64,000 bases of DNA from an uncultured Lachnospiraceae bacterium (GCA_910578795.1 CAJTSD010000011.1:1-64000); one strand, 5' to 3'. Positions 52,622-61,366 are shown, counted from the stretch's first letter. Numbers and translations are program-made. The notes: a model not told the origin generated them from the letters alone.

Positions 52622-53080
52622 ATGACGGGGAATACGATTGAAATGATTGCTGCCATACTTGTGGGAATTGTGCTTACCGTGGCAGTGGGGGCAGTGCTTT
52701 GCGGGCGGTTTCGCAGGAATGCGCGGGCACATGCATTGGATCATATGGAGGGATTGGAGTTTGAGTATTACTGCGCGGATTTGCTTGCGGCAAACGGATT
52801 TATCGAGGTGGAGGTCACGAAAGGGAGCGGGGATTACGGCATTGACATTTTGGCGGAAAAAGACGGCGTGACGTATGCGGTGCAGTGTAAGCGGTATACG
52901 GGACTGGTGGGTGTGAAGGCAGTGCAGGAGGCGTATGCCGGCCGTGATTATTATGACAGAATGGTAGGCGCGGTGATGACGAATCAATATTTCACGAAGC
53001 CTGCTGCGGAGGCGGCACGAAAGCTTAAGATTTTGATGTGGGACAGGGATTATATTGAATTTTTGGAGGAAAAAGCGTGA
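52622..53080 (+). CDS. Membrane-tethered Mrr-like endonuclease domain protein
   Basis: 152 residues from ATG 52622. One N-terminal span (about 6-26) then an Mrr_cat/restriction-endonuclease-like fold: MEGLEFEYYCADLLAANGF, the PD-(D/E)xK site GDYGIDILAE with AVQCKRY, and a C-terminal helix region. Soluble Mrr cuts modified DNA; the anchored form is seen in many bacteria and its target is unknown. No methylase is nearby. It runs 30 bases before ylmH, so the two may be co-transcribed. Confidence 0.8.
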   Translation: MTGNTIEMIAAILVGIVLTVAVGAVLCGRFRRNARAHALDHMEGLEFEYYCADLLAANGFIEVEVTKGSGDYGIDILAEKDGVTYAVQCKRYTGLVGVKAVQEAYAGRDYYDRMVGAVMTNQYFTKPAAEAARKLKILMWDRDYIEFLEEKA

Positions 53081-53110
53081 AGAGGATTTGCTGGGCGTGG
53101 GAGGTGCGAT

Positions 53111-53869
53111 ATGGATGCTGATGAAATATTGTTTAAAAAGCGGCTTGCGGAGCTTGCGAATAAGGCGTATACGGACAGCCGGTATTTGTTTACAGGCTTT
53201 TTGTCGCTTGCGGAGTTAAATTGTTATTATCAGATGGAGCGGGAGCTTTCGTATGTTCCGGTGACGGTTTTTGGCGGAACGGCTGAGTGCGAGCGGGTAA
53301 TGTTGCGGTTTGGGGACGAGGCGCTTTGCGGCTATGAGGAGCCGTTTCCGATTGCGTGTGTGGAAATTGCACCGCTTGTTGAAAAGTTTGGGGAGGAGCT
53401 GACCCATAGGGATTATTTGGGGGCGCTGATGAATTTGGGGATTGAGCGCGCCACGCTTGGGGATATTGTGATTGTGGGAAAGCATGCGTTTTTGTTTTGC
53501 ACGCAGAAGATGTCCTCTTATATTATAGAGGCGTTGGATAAGGTACGGCATACGAGTGTGCGGTGCGGGATTGCGGTGCAGGCGCCCGAAAGCACTGTCA
53601 CGAGGCTGGAGCGGAAGACGTTTCAGGTGAATGCAGCGCGGGCGGACAGTGTGATTGCCAAGTTGTACAATCTGTCGCGCAGTGAGAGCGTGGAGCTGTT
53701 TCGGGCGAAGAAGGTGTTTGTGAACGGCAGGCTGAATGAGAATAACAGCGGTCAGCTCAAGCCAAAGGACAAGGTGTCGGTACGGGGATATGGACGGTTT
53801 GCGTTTGTAGGGATTTCGGGGGAAACCCGCAAGGGGAAACTGAATGTGGAGACAGATGTGTATTGCTGA
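53111..53869 (+). CDS. ylmH: S4-domain RNA-binding protein YlmH
   Basis: 252 residues. An N-terminal YlmH module (FLSLAELNCYYQMERELSYV, GDIVIVGKHAFLFC) and a C-terminal S4 domain (ESVELFRAKKVFVNGRLNEN, VSVRGYGRFAFVG). In Bacillus the gene lies in the division cluster before divIVA, and YlmH helps recycle stalled large subunits in ribosome quality control, like RqcP also in this window. Here it is away from a division cluster. Confidence 0.9.
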   Translation: MDADEILFKKRLAELANKAYTDSRYLFTGFLSLAELNCYYQMERELSYVPVTVFGGTAECERVMLRFGDEALCGYEEPFPIACVEIAPLVEKFGEELTHRDYLGALMNLGIERATLGDIVIVGKHAFLFCTQKMSSYIIEALDKVRHTSVRCGIAVQAPESTVTRLERKTFQVNAARADSVIAKLYNLSRSESVELFRAKKVFVNGRLNENNSGQLKPKDKVSVRGYGRFAFVGISGETRKGKLNVETDVYC

Positions 53870-53909
53870 TTTTGGTGTTTGCCGTCTTTTGGCTAATGGC
53901 ATATTTAGC

Positions 53910-54059
53910 GTTACTGTTCAGACAGGACTTCGCATTTATTGCGAGGTCCGTAAGAAAACGTTTCGCTTGTGAGTAAAAATCCATTTGCGCAACGAACTTG
54001 TTCGTTTTGCAATTTTTGCATGGATTTTTACCTGTTACTGGAATGGAGTGAACAGTAAC
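53910..54059 (+). mobile_element. MITE-like structured element, copy C (before the pentose operon)
   Basis: 150 bases with terminal inverted repeat GTTACTGTTCA (53910-53920) and TGAACAGTAAC (54049-54059), flanked by a near-exact duplication TATTTAGC (53902-53909) and TATTTTGC (54060-54067). Inside: hairpin GGACTTCGCA/TGCGAGGTCC (53925-53934, 53940-53949), stem GTAAAAATCCAT/ATGGATTTTTAC (53973-53984, 54020-54031) holding ACGAAC/GTTCGT, and 3' hairpin GTTACTG/CAGTAAC. No coding capacity. The surrounding 337-base gap otherwise contains only the operon promoter. Confidence 0.78.
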
Positions 54060-54098
54060 TATTTTGCAATAGAAAAGCTGAATTGGCGGTAAAAGCTG

Positions 54099-54127
54099 TT
54101 GCATTCATTTTCTATAGTTGATATAAT
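54099..54127 (+). promoter_or_regulatory. Promoter of the pentose operon
   Basis: TTGCAT (54099-54104), 17 bases, TATAAT (54122-54127), 81 bases before ATG 54208. Confidence 0.65.
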
Positions 54128-54207
54128 AGGGGCAGAGTGTGACAGATATTTTGTGCATAATGGCAAAATGTTTGTGAAAAATATAACAAATAGGAGGTTA
54201 AAATTTT

Positions 54208-55803
54208 ATGGGACTTGACGCGAAAAATGCGATTGAAAACGGTAAAACCGCACTCGGCATTGAGTTTGGCTCTACCCGAATCAAGGCAGTACTCATTGAT
54301 GAAAACCATGAAGTTCTTGCGATTGGAAATCACGATTGGGAAAATCAGCTTGTAAATAATATTTGGACGTATAGCCTTGACGCGATTTGGAAGGGACTTC
54401 AGGACTGCTATCAGGATTTGGCAAAGCAGGTGAAGGAAAAGTATGATACTTCAATTAAGACACTTGGTTCTCTTGGGTTCAGCGCCATGATGCATGGATA
54501 CATGGCATTTGATAAGAATGATGAGCTGCTGGTGCCGTTTCGGACGTGGAGAAACACGATTACGCAGGACGCAAGCGAAAAGCTTACAAGCCTATTTAAC
54601 TACCACATTCCCCAAAGATGGAGCATTGCGCATCTCTATCAGGCGATTTTGAATGGTGAGGAGCATGTGGGCAGTGTTACGTTTTTTACGACGCTTGCAG
54701 GTTTTATTCACTGGAAATTGAGCGGTGAAAAGGTGCTCGGTGTTGGCGAGGCGTCAGGTATGTTCCCGATAGATATTGACACAAAGGATTTTAATAAGAG
54801 AATGATTGCACAGTTCGATGAACTTGTTGCAGATAAAAATTATAGCTGGAAGCTTGCGGATATCATGCCGAAGGTACTTGTTTCTGGTGACAAGGCAGGA
54901 ACGCTGACAGAGGAGGGTGCAAAGCTGCTTGATGTGACGGGCACGCTGCAGGCGGGCATTCCGATGTGTCCGCCGGAGGGCGACGCGGGCACGGGTATGG
55001 TTGCGACGAACAGCGTGGCGCAGAGAACGGGTAATATTTCCGCGGGAACTTCCGTATTTGCGATGGCGGTTTTGGAGAAGGATTTGTCGAGGTCATATGA
55101 CGAGCTTGACCTTGTGACGACACCGGACGGCAGTTTGGTTGCAATGGTGCACTGCAATAACTGTACTTCGGATTTGAACGCGTGGGTGAATTTATTTAAA
55201 GAATTCCAAGAGGCAATGGGACAGAAAACCGATATGAACGAGTTGTACGGAACGCTTTACAGGAAGGCGCTTGAGGGCGACGCGGATTGCGGCGGATTGT
55301 TGGCATACGGTTACTTTTCGGGTGAGCATGTGACGGGATTTGCCGAGGGCAGACCGCTCTTTGTGCGCACACCGGACGCGAAATTCAGCCTGGCGAATTT
55401 TATGCGCGTGAACTTGTTTACGGCGCTTGGCGCGATTAAGATTGGTATGGATATTTTGTTCAAGCAGGAGCATGTGACGCTGGATGAACTTTTAGGACAT
55501 GGCGGACTGTTTAAGACAGAAGGCGTGGGTCAAAAGGTCGTTGCGGCAGCTGTGAACGTGCCTGTTTCCGTGATGAAAACAGCGGGCGAGGGCGGTGCCT
55601 GGGGCATTGCGGTGCTTGCGAATTATATGGTAACGAAGGGGGCGGACGAGTCGCTGAGCGATTACCTGAACAATAAGGTATTTGCGGGCGAGGAGTCTGT
55701 GCGCATGGAGCCTGACGCAAAGGATGTGGCAGGATTTGAGACGTTCATTGAGCGGTATAAGAAGGGACTTGCGATTGAGCGTGCGGCGGTTGAGAATATG
55801 TAA
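54208..55803 (+). CDS. FGGY-family sugar kinase, probable L-ribulokinase
   Basis: 531 residues. The phosphate loop GIEFGSTRIKAVLID (about 17-31) and the C-terminal ATPase region with GNISAGTSVFAMAV and TAGEGGAWGIAVLANYM mark an FGGY kinase. It is not classical AraB by look, but it directly precedes araD, so ribulose is the likely substrate. Clostridium acetobutylicum has a non-AraB ribulokinase (AraK), and this may be the same type. AGGAGG ribosome site. Confidence 0.85.
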   Translation: MGLDAKNAIENGKTALGIEFGSTRIKAVLIDENHEVLAIGNHDWENQLVNNIWTYSLDAIWKGLQDCYQDLAKQVKEKYDTSIKTLGSLGFSAMMHGYMAFDKNDELLVPFRTWRNTITQDASEKLTSLFNYHIPQRWSIAHLYQAILNGEEHVGSVTFFTTLAGFIHWKLSGEKVLGVGEASGMFPIDIDTKDFNKRMIAQFDELVADKNYSWKLADIMPKVLVSGDKAGTLTEEGAKLLDVTGTLQAGIPMCPPEGDAGTGMVATNSVAQRTGNISAGTSVFAMAVLEKDLSRSYDELDLVTTPDGSLVAMVHCNNCTSDLNAWVNLFKEFQEAMGQKTDMNELYGTLYRKALEGDADCGGLLAYGYFSGEHVTGFAEGRPLFVRTPDAKFSLANFMRVNLFTALGAIKIGMDILFKQEHVTLDELLGHGGLFKTEGVGQKVVAAAVNVPVSVMKTAGEGGAWGIAVLANYMVTKGADESLSDYLNNKVFAGEESVRMEPDAKDVAGFETFIERYKKGLAIERAAVENM

Positions 55804-55823
55804 AAGGAAAGGGGTTCAGACCT

Positions 55824-56516
55824 ATGCTGGAAGAATTAAAGAAAAAGGTGTATGAGGCGAATATGGATTTGCCGAAATACGGTCTTGTGACGTTTACGTG
55901 GGGAAACGTAAGTGCGATTGACCGTGAGAGCGGTCTGTTTGTCATCAAACCAAGCGGTGTTGACTATGAATTGCTCAAACCCGAGGATATGGTCGTTATG
56001 GATTTAGAGGGCAACAGGGTTGAGGGAAAATACAATCCGTCGTCCGACACGCCGACCCATTTGGAGCTTTATAAGGCGTTTCCTGAAATTGGCGGCGTTG
56101 TGCATACGCACAGTACATATGCCACAAGCTGGGCGCAGTCGGGGCGGTCGATTCCGTGCTATGGAACGACACATGCGGATTACATGTACGGGGAAATTCC
56201 TTGTGCGCGCGTGCTGACGCAGGAAGAGATTGACGACGGCTATGAGAAGAATACGGGAACGCTGATTATTGAAATCTTTAAGGATAAGGACGTAATGGCA
56301 GTTCCTGCCGTGCTTTGCAAAAATCACGGACCGTTCGCGTGGGGAAAAGACGCGAAGGAGGCGGTGCACAATGCGGTTGTGCTTGAGGAAGTCGCAAAAA
56401 TGGCGTTGTTCACAGAGCAGTTGAATGCGGACGTGGAGCCGGCTCCGCAGCGGATTCAGGATAAGCATTATTACAGGAAGCACGGCGCGAATGCGTATTA
56501 TGGAAATAAGGTGTAA
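55824..56516 (+). CDS. araD: L-ribulose-5-phosphate 4-epimerase
   Basis: 230 residues. It turns L-ribulose 5-phosphate to D-xylulose 5-phosphate. Class II aldolase fold: FTWGNVSAIDRESGLFVIKP, zinc site HTHSTYATSWAQ (His-x-His) and a third His near YGTTHADY, end HGANAYYG. Repeat copy B begins two bases into the last GTG codon, so its first TAA forms the stop. Without the insertion the frame would run NKVEED to a TGA. Confidence 0.95.
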   Translation: MLEELKKKVYEANMDLPKYGLVTFTWGNVSAIDRESGLFVIKPSGVDYELLKPEDMVVMDLEGNRVEGKYNPSSDTPTHLELYKAFPEIGGVVHTHSTYATSWAQSGRSIPCYGTTHADYMYGEIPCARVLTQEEIDDGYEKNTGTLIIEIFKDKDVMAVPAVLCKNHGPFAWGKDAKEAVHNAVVLEEVAKMALFTEQLNADVEPAPQRIQDKHYYRKHGANAYYGNKV

Positions 56517-56649
56517 CAGTTCAGCCCAGGACTTTACACTTGCTGCAAAGTCCGTGAAACAGCGTAGTGGAAGAGATGCATCAAGCCACCACGAAGTGGT
56601 TTTACATGGTTTGATGCTTGTAACAGGAAACCGAAGGCTGAACTGTTAC
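56513..56649 (+). mobile_element. MITE-like structured element, copy B (araD/transketolase spacer)
   Basis: 137 bases with perfect 14-bp terminal inverted repeats GTAACAGTTCAGCC (56513-56526) and GGCTGAACTGTTAC (56636-56649), flanked by the exact 8-bp duplication AATAAGGT (56505-56512, 56650-56657). Inside: GGACTTT/AAAGTCC hairpin (56529-56535, 56547-56553) and stem GCATCAAGCCA/TGGTTTGATGC (56578-56588, 56607-56617). It is the best preserved copy. No open frame of use. Confidence 0.88.
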
Positions 56650-56705
56650 AATAAGGTAGAGGAAGATTGATATATTTTTAACATATTAGAATGGAGGAAT
56701 TAAAC

Positions 56706-57539
56706 ATGACAAATTTGGAACTTCAAAGAGCAGCAAATGAAGTTCGTAAGGGTATCGTCACAGGCGTTCATGCGGCAAAGGCAGGGCATCCGGGCGGTTC
56801 CTTATCGGCAGCGGATATTTTTACATATCTTTATTTCGAGGAAATGAACATTGACCCGAAGGATCCGAAAAAAGCAGACAGAGATCGTTTTATTCTCTCA
56901 AAGGGACACACAGCGCCGGGGCTTTATTCGACGCTTGCAAACCGCGGATATTTTCCGGTTGAGGATTTGGTGACGTTAAGAAAGCTTGGTTCTTATTTGC
57001 AGGGACACCCCTGTATGCAGCATGTGCCGGGTGTTGACATGTCGTCAGGCTCGCTTGGACAGGGCATTTCCGTTGCGTGCGGCATGGCGCTTGGCGCAAA
57101 GATGTCAAATGCGGATTACCGTGTATACACGCTGCTTGGCGATGGTGAGATTGAGGAAGGACAGGTTTGGGAGGCGTCAATGTTTGCAGGCCACAGAAAG
57201 CTTGACAATCTCTGTGTGATTGTGGACAATAACGGTCTGCAGATTGATGGTAAGATTGAGGACGTATGCTCTCCATATCCGATTGACAAGAAATTTGAGG
57301 CGTTTAATTTCCATGTCATTAATCTTGATGACGCGCATGATTTTGATAAAATCCGTGCCGCTTTTAAGGAGGCAAGGGAGACAAAGGGAATGCCGACGGC
57401 GATTATTGCACATTCATTAAAGGGTAAGGGCGTATCCTTTATGGAAGGAAATGTGGACTGGCACGGTAAGGCTCCGAACGACGAGGAGTATGCTGTTGCT
57501 ATGGCGGATTTAGAGAAAATCGGGCAAAAATTGGCTTAG
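56706..57539 (+). CDS. tktA: Transketolase, N-terminal (TPP-binding) subunit
   Basis: 277 residues from ATG 56706 (GGAGGA upstream; an in-frame ATG 56691 lacks a ribosome site). It has AAKAGHPGGSLSAADIF, SKGHTAPGLYS and the TPP motif GDGEIEEGQVWEA to NN. This is half of a usual 660-residue transketolase; the second half follows. It moves two-carbon units in the pentose phosphate route, consuming the xylulose 5-phosphate made by AraD. Confidence 0.95.
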   Translation: MTNLELQRAANEVRKGIVTGVHAAKAGHPGGSLSAADIFTYLYFEEMNIDPKDPKKADRDRFILSKGHTAPGLYSTLANRGYFPVEDLVTLRKLGSYLQGHPCMQHVPGVDMSSGSLGQGISVACGMALGAKMSNADYRVYTLLGDGEIEEGQVWEASMFAGHRKLDNLCVIVDNNGLQIDGKIEDVCSPYPIDKKFEAFNFHVINLDDAHDFDKIRAAFKEARETKGMPTAIIAHSLKGKGVSFMEGNVDWHGKAPNDEEYAVAMADLEKIGQKLA

Positions 57540-57570
57540 GCGCGAGTGAGGAAAGGAGCATAGAGAAGAG

Positions 57571-58515
57571 ATGGCAGATGTAAAAAAAGTAGCAACAAGA
57601 GAGAGCTACGGAAATGCTCTCGTTGAGATAGGAAAAGAAAATCCGAATTTGGTCGTTCTTGACGCGGACCTTGCGGCGGCGACAAAGACAGGCGTGTTCC
57701 GAAAGGCATTTCCGGAAAGACACATTGACTGTGGTATCGCGGAGTCCAATATGGCAGGCGTGGCAGCAGGGCTGTCGCTTGCAGGAAAAATTCCGTTTAT
57801 GAGCTCGTTTGCGATGTTTGCGGCGGGGCGTGCATTTGAGCAGGTGCGCAATTCGATCGGTTATCCGCATTTGAATGTAAAAATCGGTGCGACACACGCA
57901 GGCATTACAGTTGGCGAGGACGGCGCATCTCATCAGTGTAACGAGGATATTGCGTTGATGCGGACCATTCCGGGTATGGTTGTAATGTGTCCGGCAGATG
58001 ATGTCGAGGCGAAGGCAGCGGTGCGTGCGGCTGTGGAATATGAAGGACCGGTGTATATCCGTTTCGGACGTGCGGCAGTTCCCGTGATTAATGACAGACC
58101 GGACTACAAGTTTGAGATTGGTAAGGGCACGGTTGTCAGGGAAGGAACAGACGTAACAATTGTGGCAACAGGTATTTGCGTGGACTCAGCGCTTGGCGCG
58201 GCAGAGATGCTGGAGAAGGACGGCGTAAGTGCGGAGGTTGTTAATATCTGTACGATTAAGCCGCTTGACGAGGAGGTTATCGTCAATTCCGTGAAAAAGA
58301 CGGGCAAGTGCGTGACGGCGGAGGAGCATTCGGTTATCGGCGGACTTGGCAGCGCGGTTTGCGATGCGCTTTGCAAGTCGTATCCGGCGCCTGTTTACAA
58401 GATTGGTATGCAGGACATGTTCGGAGAGTCCGGCTCTGCGGCGGCTTTGATTGAGAAATATAAGCTGGACGCGAAGGGCGTTTATGAGCAGGTTAAGGAG
58501 TTCCTGAATAAATAG
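57571..58515 (+). CDS. tktB: Transketolase, C-terminal (pyrimidine-binding) subunit
   Basis: 314 residues. ATRESYGNALVEIGKENPNL at the start, the conserved Glu in DCGIAESNMAG, PFMSSFAMFAAGRAFEQVRN and the C-terminal domain ending QVKEFLNK. Split transketolases are common in Clostridia and archaea. It lies 31 bases after its partner. Confidence 0.95.
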   Translation: MADVKKVATRESYGNALVEIGKENPNLVVLDADLAAATKTGVFRKAFPERHIDCGIAESNMAGVAAGLSLAGKIPFMSSFAMFAAGRAFEQVRNSIGYPHLNVKIGATHAGITVGEDGASHQCNEDIALMRTIPGMVVMCPADDVEAKAAVRAAVEYEGPVYIRFGRAAVPVINDRPDYKFEIGKGTVVREGTDVTIVATGICVDSALGAAEMLEKDGVSAEVVNICTIKPLDEEVIVNSVKKTGKCVTAEEHSVIGGLGSAVCDALCKSYPAPVYKIGMQDMFGESGSAAALIEKYKLDAKGVYEQVKEFLNK

Positions 58516-58527
58516 GGAGGAATGTAA

Positions 58528-59646
58528 ATGAATAGTTCAAAGGTATATTTTACAACATTTAAGGCGACAGGCAGTGAGAACCTTTTGCAGAAGCTGCACA
58601 GATTGATGAAAACGGCGGGTTTTGAAACGATTGATTTTAAGGAGAAGTATGCGGCGATTAAAATTCATTTTGGCGAGTACGGGAATCTTGCGTTTCTGCG
58701 TCCGAACTATGCACGGGTTGTGGCGGATTACGTCAAAGAGCTTGGCGGTAAGCCGTTCCTAACCGATTGTAATACATTATATGTCGGCAGCAGGAAAAAT
58801 GCGCTTGACCATTTGGAGACGGCGTATATTAACGGATTTTCACCGTATCAGACGGGGTGCCATGTGATTATCGGCGACGGCTTGAAGGGAACGGACGAGG
58901 CGCTTGTGCCGATTAACGGTGAGTACGTAAAAGAGGCGAAAATCGGTCAGGCGATTATGGACGCGGATATTTTCATTTCGCTGACACATTTTAAGGGTCA
59001 TGAAATGGCAGGCTTTGGCGGCACGCTGAAAAATATCGGCATGGGCTGCGGTTCAAGAGCGGGCAAAATGGAGCAGCACTGTGACGGAAAGCCGAGTGTG
59101 GACCAAAGCGGCTGTATCGGCTGCGGCGCATGCAGCAGGATTTGTGCGCACGGTGCGCCGATTATAACGGATGGCAAGGCAAAGATTGATCATGAGAAGT
59201 GCGTCGGCTGCGGACGTTGTCTTGCGGTGTGCCCGAAAGACGTGATTGCGGCGGATTTTTCGGATTCGATTGCTGTTTTAAATTATAAGATGGCAGAGTA
59301 CAGTCTTGCAGTGTGCAAGGACAGACCATGTTTCCATGTGTCGCTGATTTGTGATGTGTCTCCGAACTGCGACTGCCACGCAGAGAATGATATTCCTATT
59401 ATTCCGAATGTCGGAATGCTTGCGTCGTTTGATCCTGTGGCGCTTGACCAGGCATGTGCGGATTTGTGCAATCAGATGGAGCCTGTTGAGAGCAGCATTT
59501 TGGGCGAGAATTTGAAAGAGCACGGAAATGAGGAAGGACATGACCATTTCCATATGACGCATCCGGATACGGAGTGGAAGTCGTGCATTGCACATGCGGT
59601 TAAGATTGGACTTGGAACAGACCAGTATGAGCTGGTTAAGATTTGA
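58528..59646 (+). CDS. DUF362 iron-sulfur protein
   Basis: 372 residues. DUF362 body (AAIKIHFGEYGNLAFLRPNY, FISLTHFKGHEMAGFGG) with two 4Fe-4S motifs near 190-235 (CIGCGACSRIC and CVGCGRCLAVCP). A His-rich patch GHDHFHM sits near the end. Some relatives are annotated as ferredoxins or as radical-enzyme partners; role unknown. It follows the transketolase gene by 12 bases, so it is co-transcribed with the pentose genes. Confidence 0.88.
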   Translation: MNSSKVYFTTFKATGSENLLQKLHRLMKTAGFETIDFKEKYAAIKIHFGEYGNLAFLRPNYARVVADYVKELGGKPFLTDCNTLYVGSRKNALDHLETAYINGFSPYQTGCHVIIGDGLKGTDEALVPINGEYVKEAKIGQAIMDADIFISLTHFKGHEMAGFGGTLKNIGMGCGSRAGKMEQHCDGKPSVDQSGCIGCGACSRICAHGAPIITDGKAKIDHEKCVGCGRCLAVCPKDVIAADFSDSIAVLNYKMAEYSLAVCKDRPCFHVSLICDVSPNCDCHAENDIPIIPNVGMLASFDPVALDQACADLCNQMEPVESSILGENLKEHGNEEGHDHFHMTHPDTEWKSCIAHAVKIGLGTDQYELVKI

Positions 59647-59653
59647 TTGAATA

Positions 59654-59683
59654 AAAAAGCTCCGCTGTCACGCGGAGCTTTTT
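59654..59683. terminator. Bidirectional terminator at the end of the pentose operon
   Basis: AAAAAGCTCCGC (59654-59665) with GCGGAGCTTTTT (59672-59683), loop TGTCAC; serves the DUF362 gene and the convergent rsiV-like gene. Confidence 0.92.
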
Positions 59684-59732
59684 GTGTGCGATGTTAAAGC
59701 GCAAATGCATGGAAACCGCTTCCTGTTGCTGT

Positions 59733-60656
59733 TTATTGTAAAAACCCTTCCTGAACCAAATCCTGCACAACCTCTGTAGGGATTTCAAACTCCACGCTTC
59801 CCATATATCCCGGCGCAACCTCGTATTCATTAAACACAATCACAAGCTTTCCGTTTTCATTGACGTAAAAAGTCGTATCCGCCGTTATTCCTTGAAAATC
59901 CCATTCTGGCACATCACTGTCCAAAAAGTAGGAAACCGATTCGTCCGCTGCCATTTGTGTTTTCATTTGCTGTTTGATATTTTCCGAAATTGGCGTGATA
60001 TAATCAACGCCGTCCTTGAACAGCCCCGACAGCCCAATCAGTTCCCCTGTCTGTTTGTCAATATGATAAATCTTGACCATTTGGGTACCGCTCGCCATGA
60101 TAAGCAGCTCATCAAAACGAATTGAGAACAAGTGTTCACTATCCGTAATGACGGAATAATCCAGCGACACATTCATATGTCCTTCGCTGTCGCCTGCCGC
60201 CGCGACATCTGCTTCATACTGCGCGATGATCGCGTCCGTATATTCCTGAATGCTTTTGTTAATTTTATGCGTTGTTTCCTCATTGACAGTACCGTCCTCA
60301 TTTTTGACGCTGACTTCGGGAATTTTAATGTCTGCATCCATATTATTTTCTGAGTTTTCATAGTGGCGAAATGTAACAATTTCGGCAATCGTGCCAATCA
60401 CGGGGATTTTCGACATGGCGTGTGCAATTCCCGCCCCTGAATTAGCCATAACCGTAATCAGCAGCAGTGCGGCAGCGGCAATTCCCGCAGTCCTCCCAAG
60501 ATAAACCATAACATTTGATTTCCTTTTCTCATTCATAGAATCACTCCTTTCTTTTTTTGCCTGCTGAATGCCTGCCTCCACTTTTTGGCGCAGATTGGCA
60601 GGGGTTTTGATGTTTTCGTACTCCTCTTTTAATTTCGTTATAATTTCCTCATTCAT
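59733..60656 (-). CDS. rsiV: Anti-sigma factor, RsiV-like (DUF3298)
   Basis: 307 residues. Cytosolic N-terminus of about 48 residues, one span (GIAAAALLLITVMANSG, about 58-75), then an outside DUF4163/DUF3298 domain (SLDYSVITDSEHLFSIRFDE, and FYVNENGKLVIVFNEYEVAP). In Bacillus RsiV binds lysozyme directly, is cut, and frees SigV. It lies three bases after the sigma gene. A similar DUF3298 domain ends the lipoprotein at 17570. Confidence 0.85.
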   Translation of the reverse strand: MNEEIITKLKEEYENIKTPANLRQKVEAGIQQAKKERSDSMNEKRKSNVMVYLGRTAGIAAAALLLITVMANSGAGIAHAMSKIPVIGTIAEIVTFRHYENSENNMDADIKIPEVSVKNEDGTVNEETTHKINKSIQEYTDAIIAQYEADVAAAGDSEGHMNVSLDYSVITDSEHLFSIRFDELLIMASGTQMVKIYHIDKQTGELIGLSGLFKDGVDYITPISENIKQQMKTQMAADESVSYFLDSDVPEWDFQGITADTTFYVNENGKLVIVFNEYEVAPGYMGSVEFEIPTEVVQDLVQEGFLQ

Positions 60657-60659
60657 ATC

Positions 60660-61145
60660 TTACGCTCCTTCCGTTGGTTCCAGTGCAGCCTTCAGCTTTC
60701 TCAGACTGCGGTACAAAATAGTCTTTACCGTGTTGGTATTTTCGCCCAAAACCGCTGCAATTTCCTTTAGCTTCAGATCCTCGAAAAAGCGGAGCGCCAC
60801 AACCGTTTTTTCCTGCTGCGTTAAAATCTGTAATGCCTGCAACATGTCAAAATCCGGATAACAGTCCTCTTTTCCATTTTCATAAAACGACTCAACCGCA
60901 ATTTCCCGCTGGTTTTTGCGGATAAAATCCAGTGCAGTGTTCATGACAATCCGCCATAACCACGTTTTGATATGTGCCTCTCTTTTCACGCTGGACGCGT
61001 TCTTTATGGCTTTGTAAGAACTTTCCTGCACAATGTCAAGCGCGTCCGCCTCATTGCGAACATAGGCGTACGCCAAACGGTACATTGCCTCGTAAGAGCT
61101 TAGCACTGTTTCCTCCACTTTCTTTTGTATAATGTCGGTTCGCAT
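60660..61145 (-). CDS. sigV: ECF sigma factor, SigV-like
   Basis: 161 residues. Region 2 (AMYRLAYAYVRNEADALDIV, WLWRIVMNTALDFIRK) and region 4 (TQQEKTVVALRFFEDLKLKE, NTNTVKTILYRSLRKLK) are complete. Released by its anti-sigma it should direct RNA polymerase to envelope-defence genes. The oatA gene that follows in Bacillus is absent here. Confidence 0.9.
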   Translation of the reverse strand: MRTDIIQKKVEETVLSSYEAMYRLAYAYVRNEADALDIVQESSYKAIKNASSVKREAHIKTWLWRIVMNTALDFIRKNQREIAVESFYENGKEDCYPDFDMLQALQILTQQEKTVVALRFFEDLKLKEIAAVLGENTNTVKTILYRSLRKLKAALEPTEGA

Positions 61146-61295
61146 AGGCTCGTTCCTCCTCTCTGTAATGATTAGACGGCGACGGAGCGAAAAAAGTTTT
61201 ATAATTTTGAAATATTTAAGATTATATGTGACGATTACGTTGTTGGAGATGGTTTTGGAGAAAATGAAATGTTTACGATGTTTCTTCGTGTGATT

Positions 61296-61353
61296 TTTCT
61301 GTTAATCAGGCAGGAGAATGGTTTGGTGCCATTTCCTGCCTGATTAACAGAAA
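61296..61353. repeat. Long inverted repeat after the MCP gene
   Basis: Arms of about 25 bases (61296-61321 and 61329-61353) pair fully apart from one bulge: TTTCTGTTAATCAGGCAGG with CCTGCCTGATTAACAGAAA. It begins 14 bases after the minus-strand MCP stop. No T run follows on either strand, so it is not a standard terminator; it may protect the mRNA 3' end. Confidence 0.7.
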
Positions 61354-61366
61354 TTATTTGTGCTGC

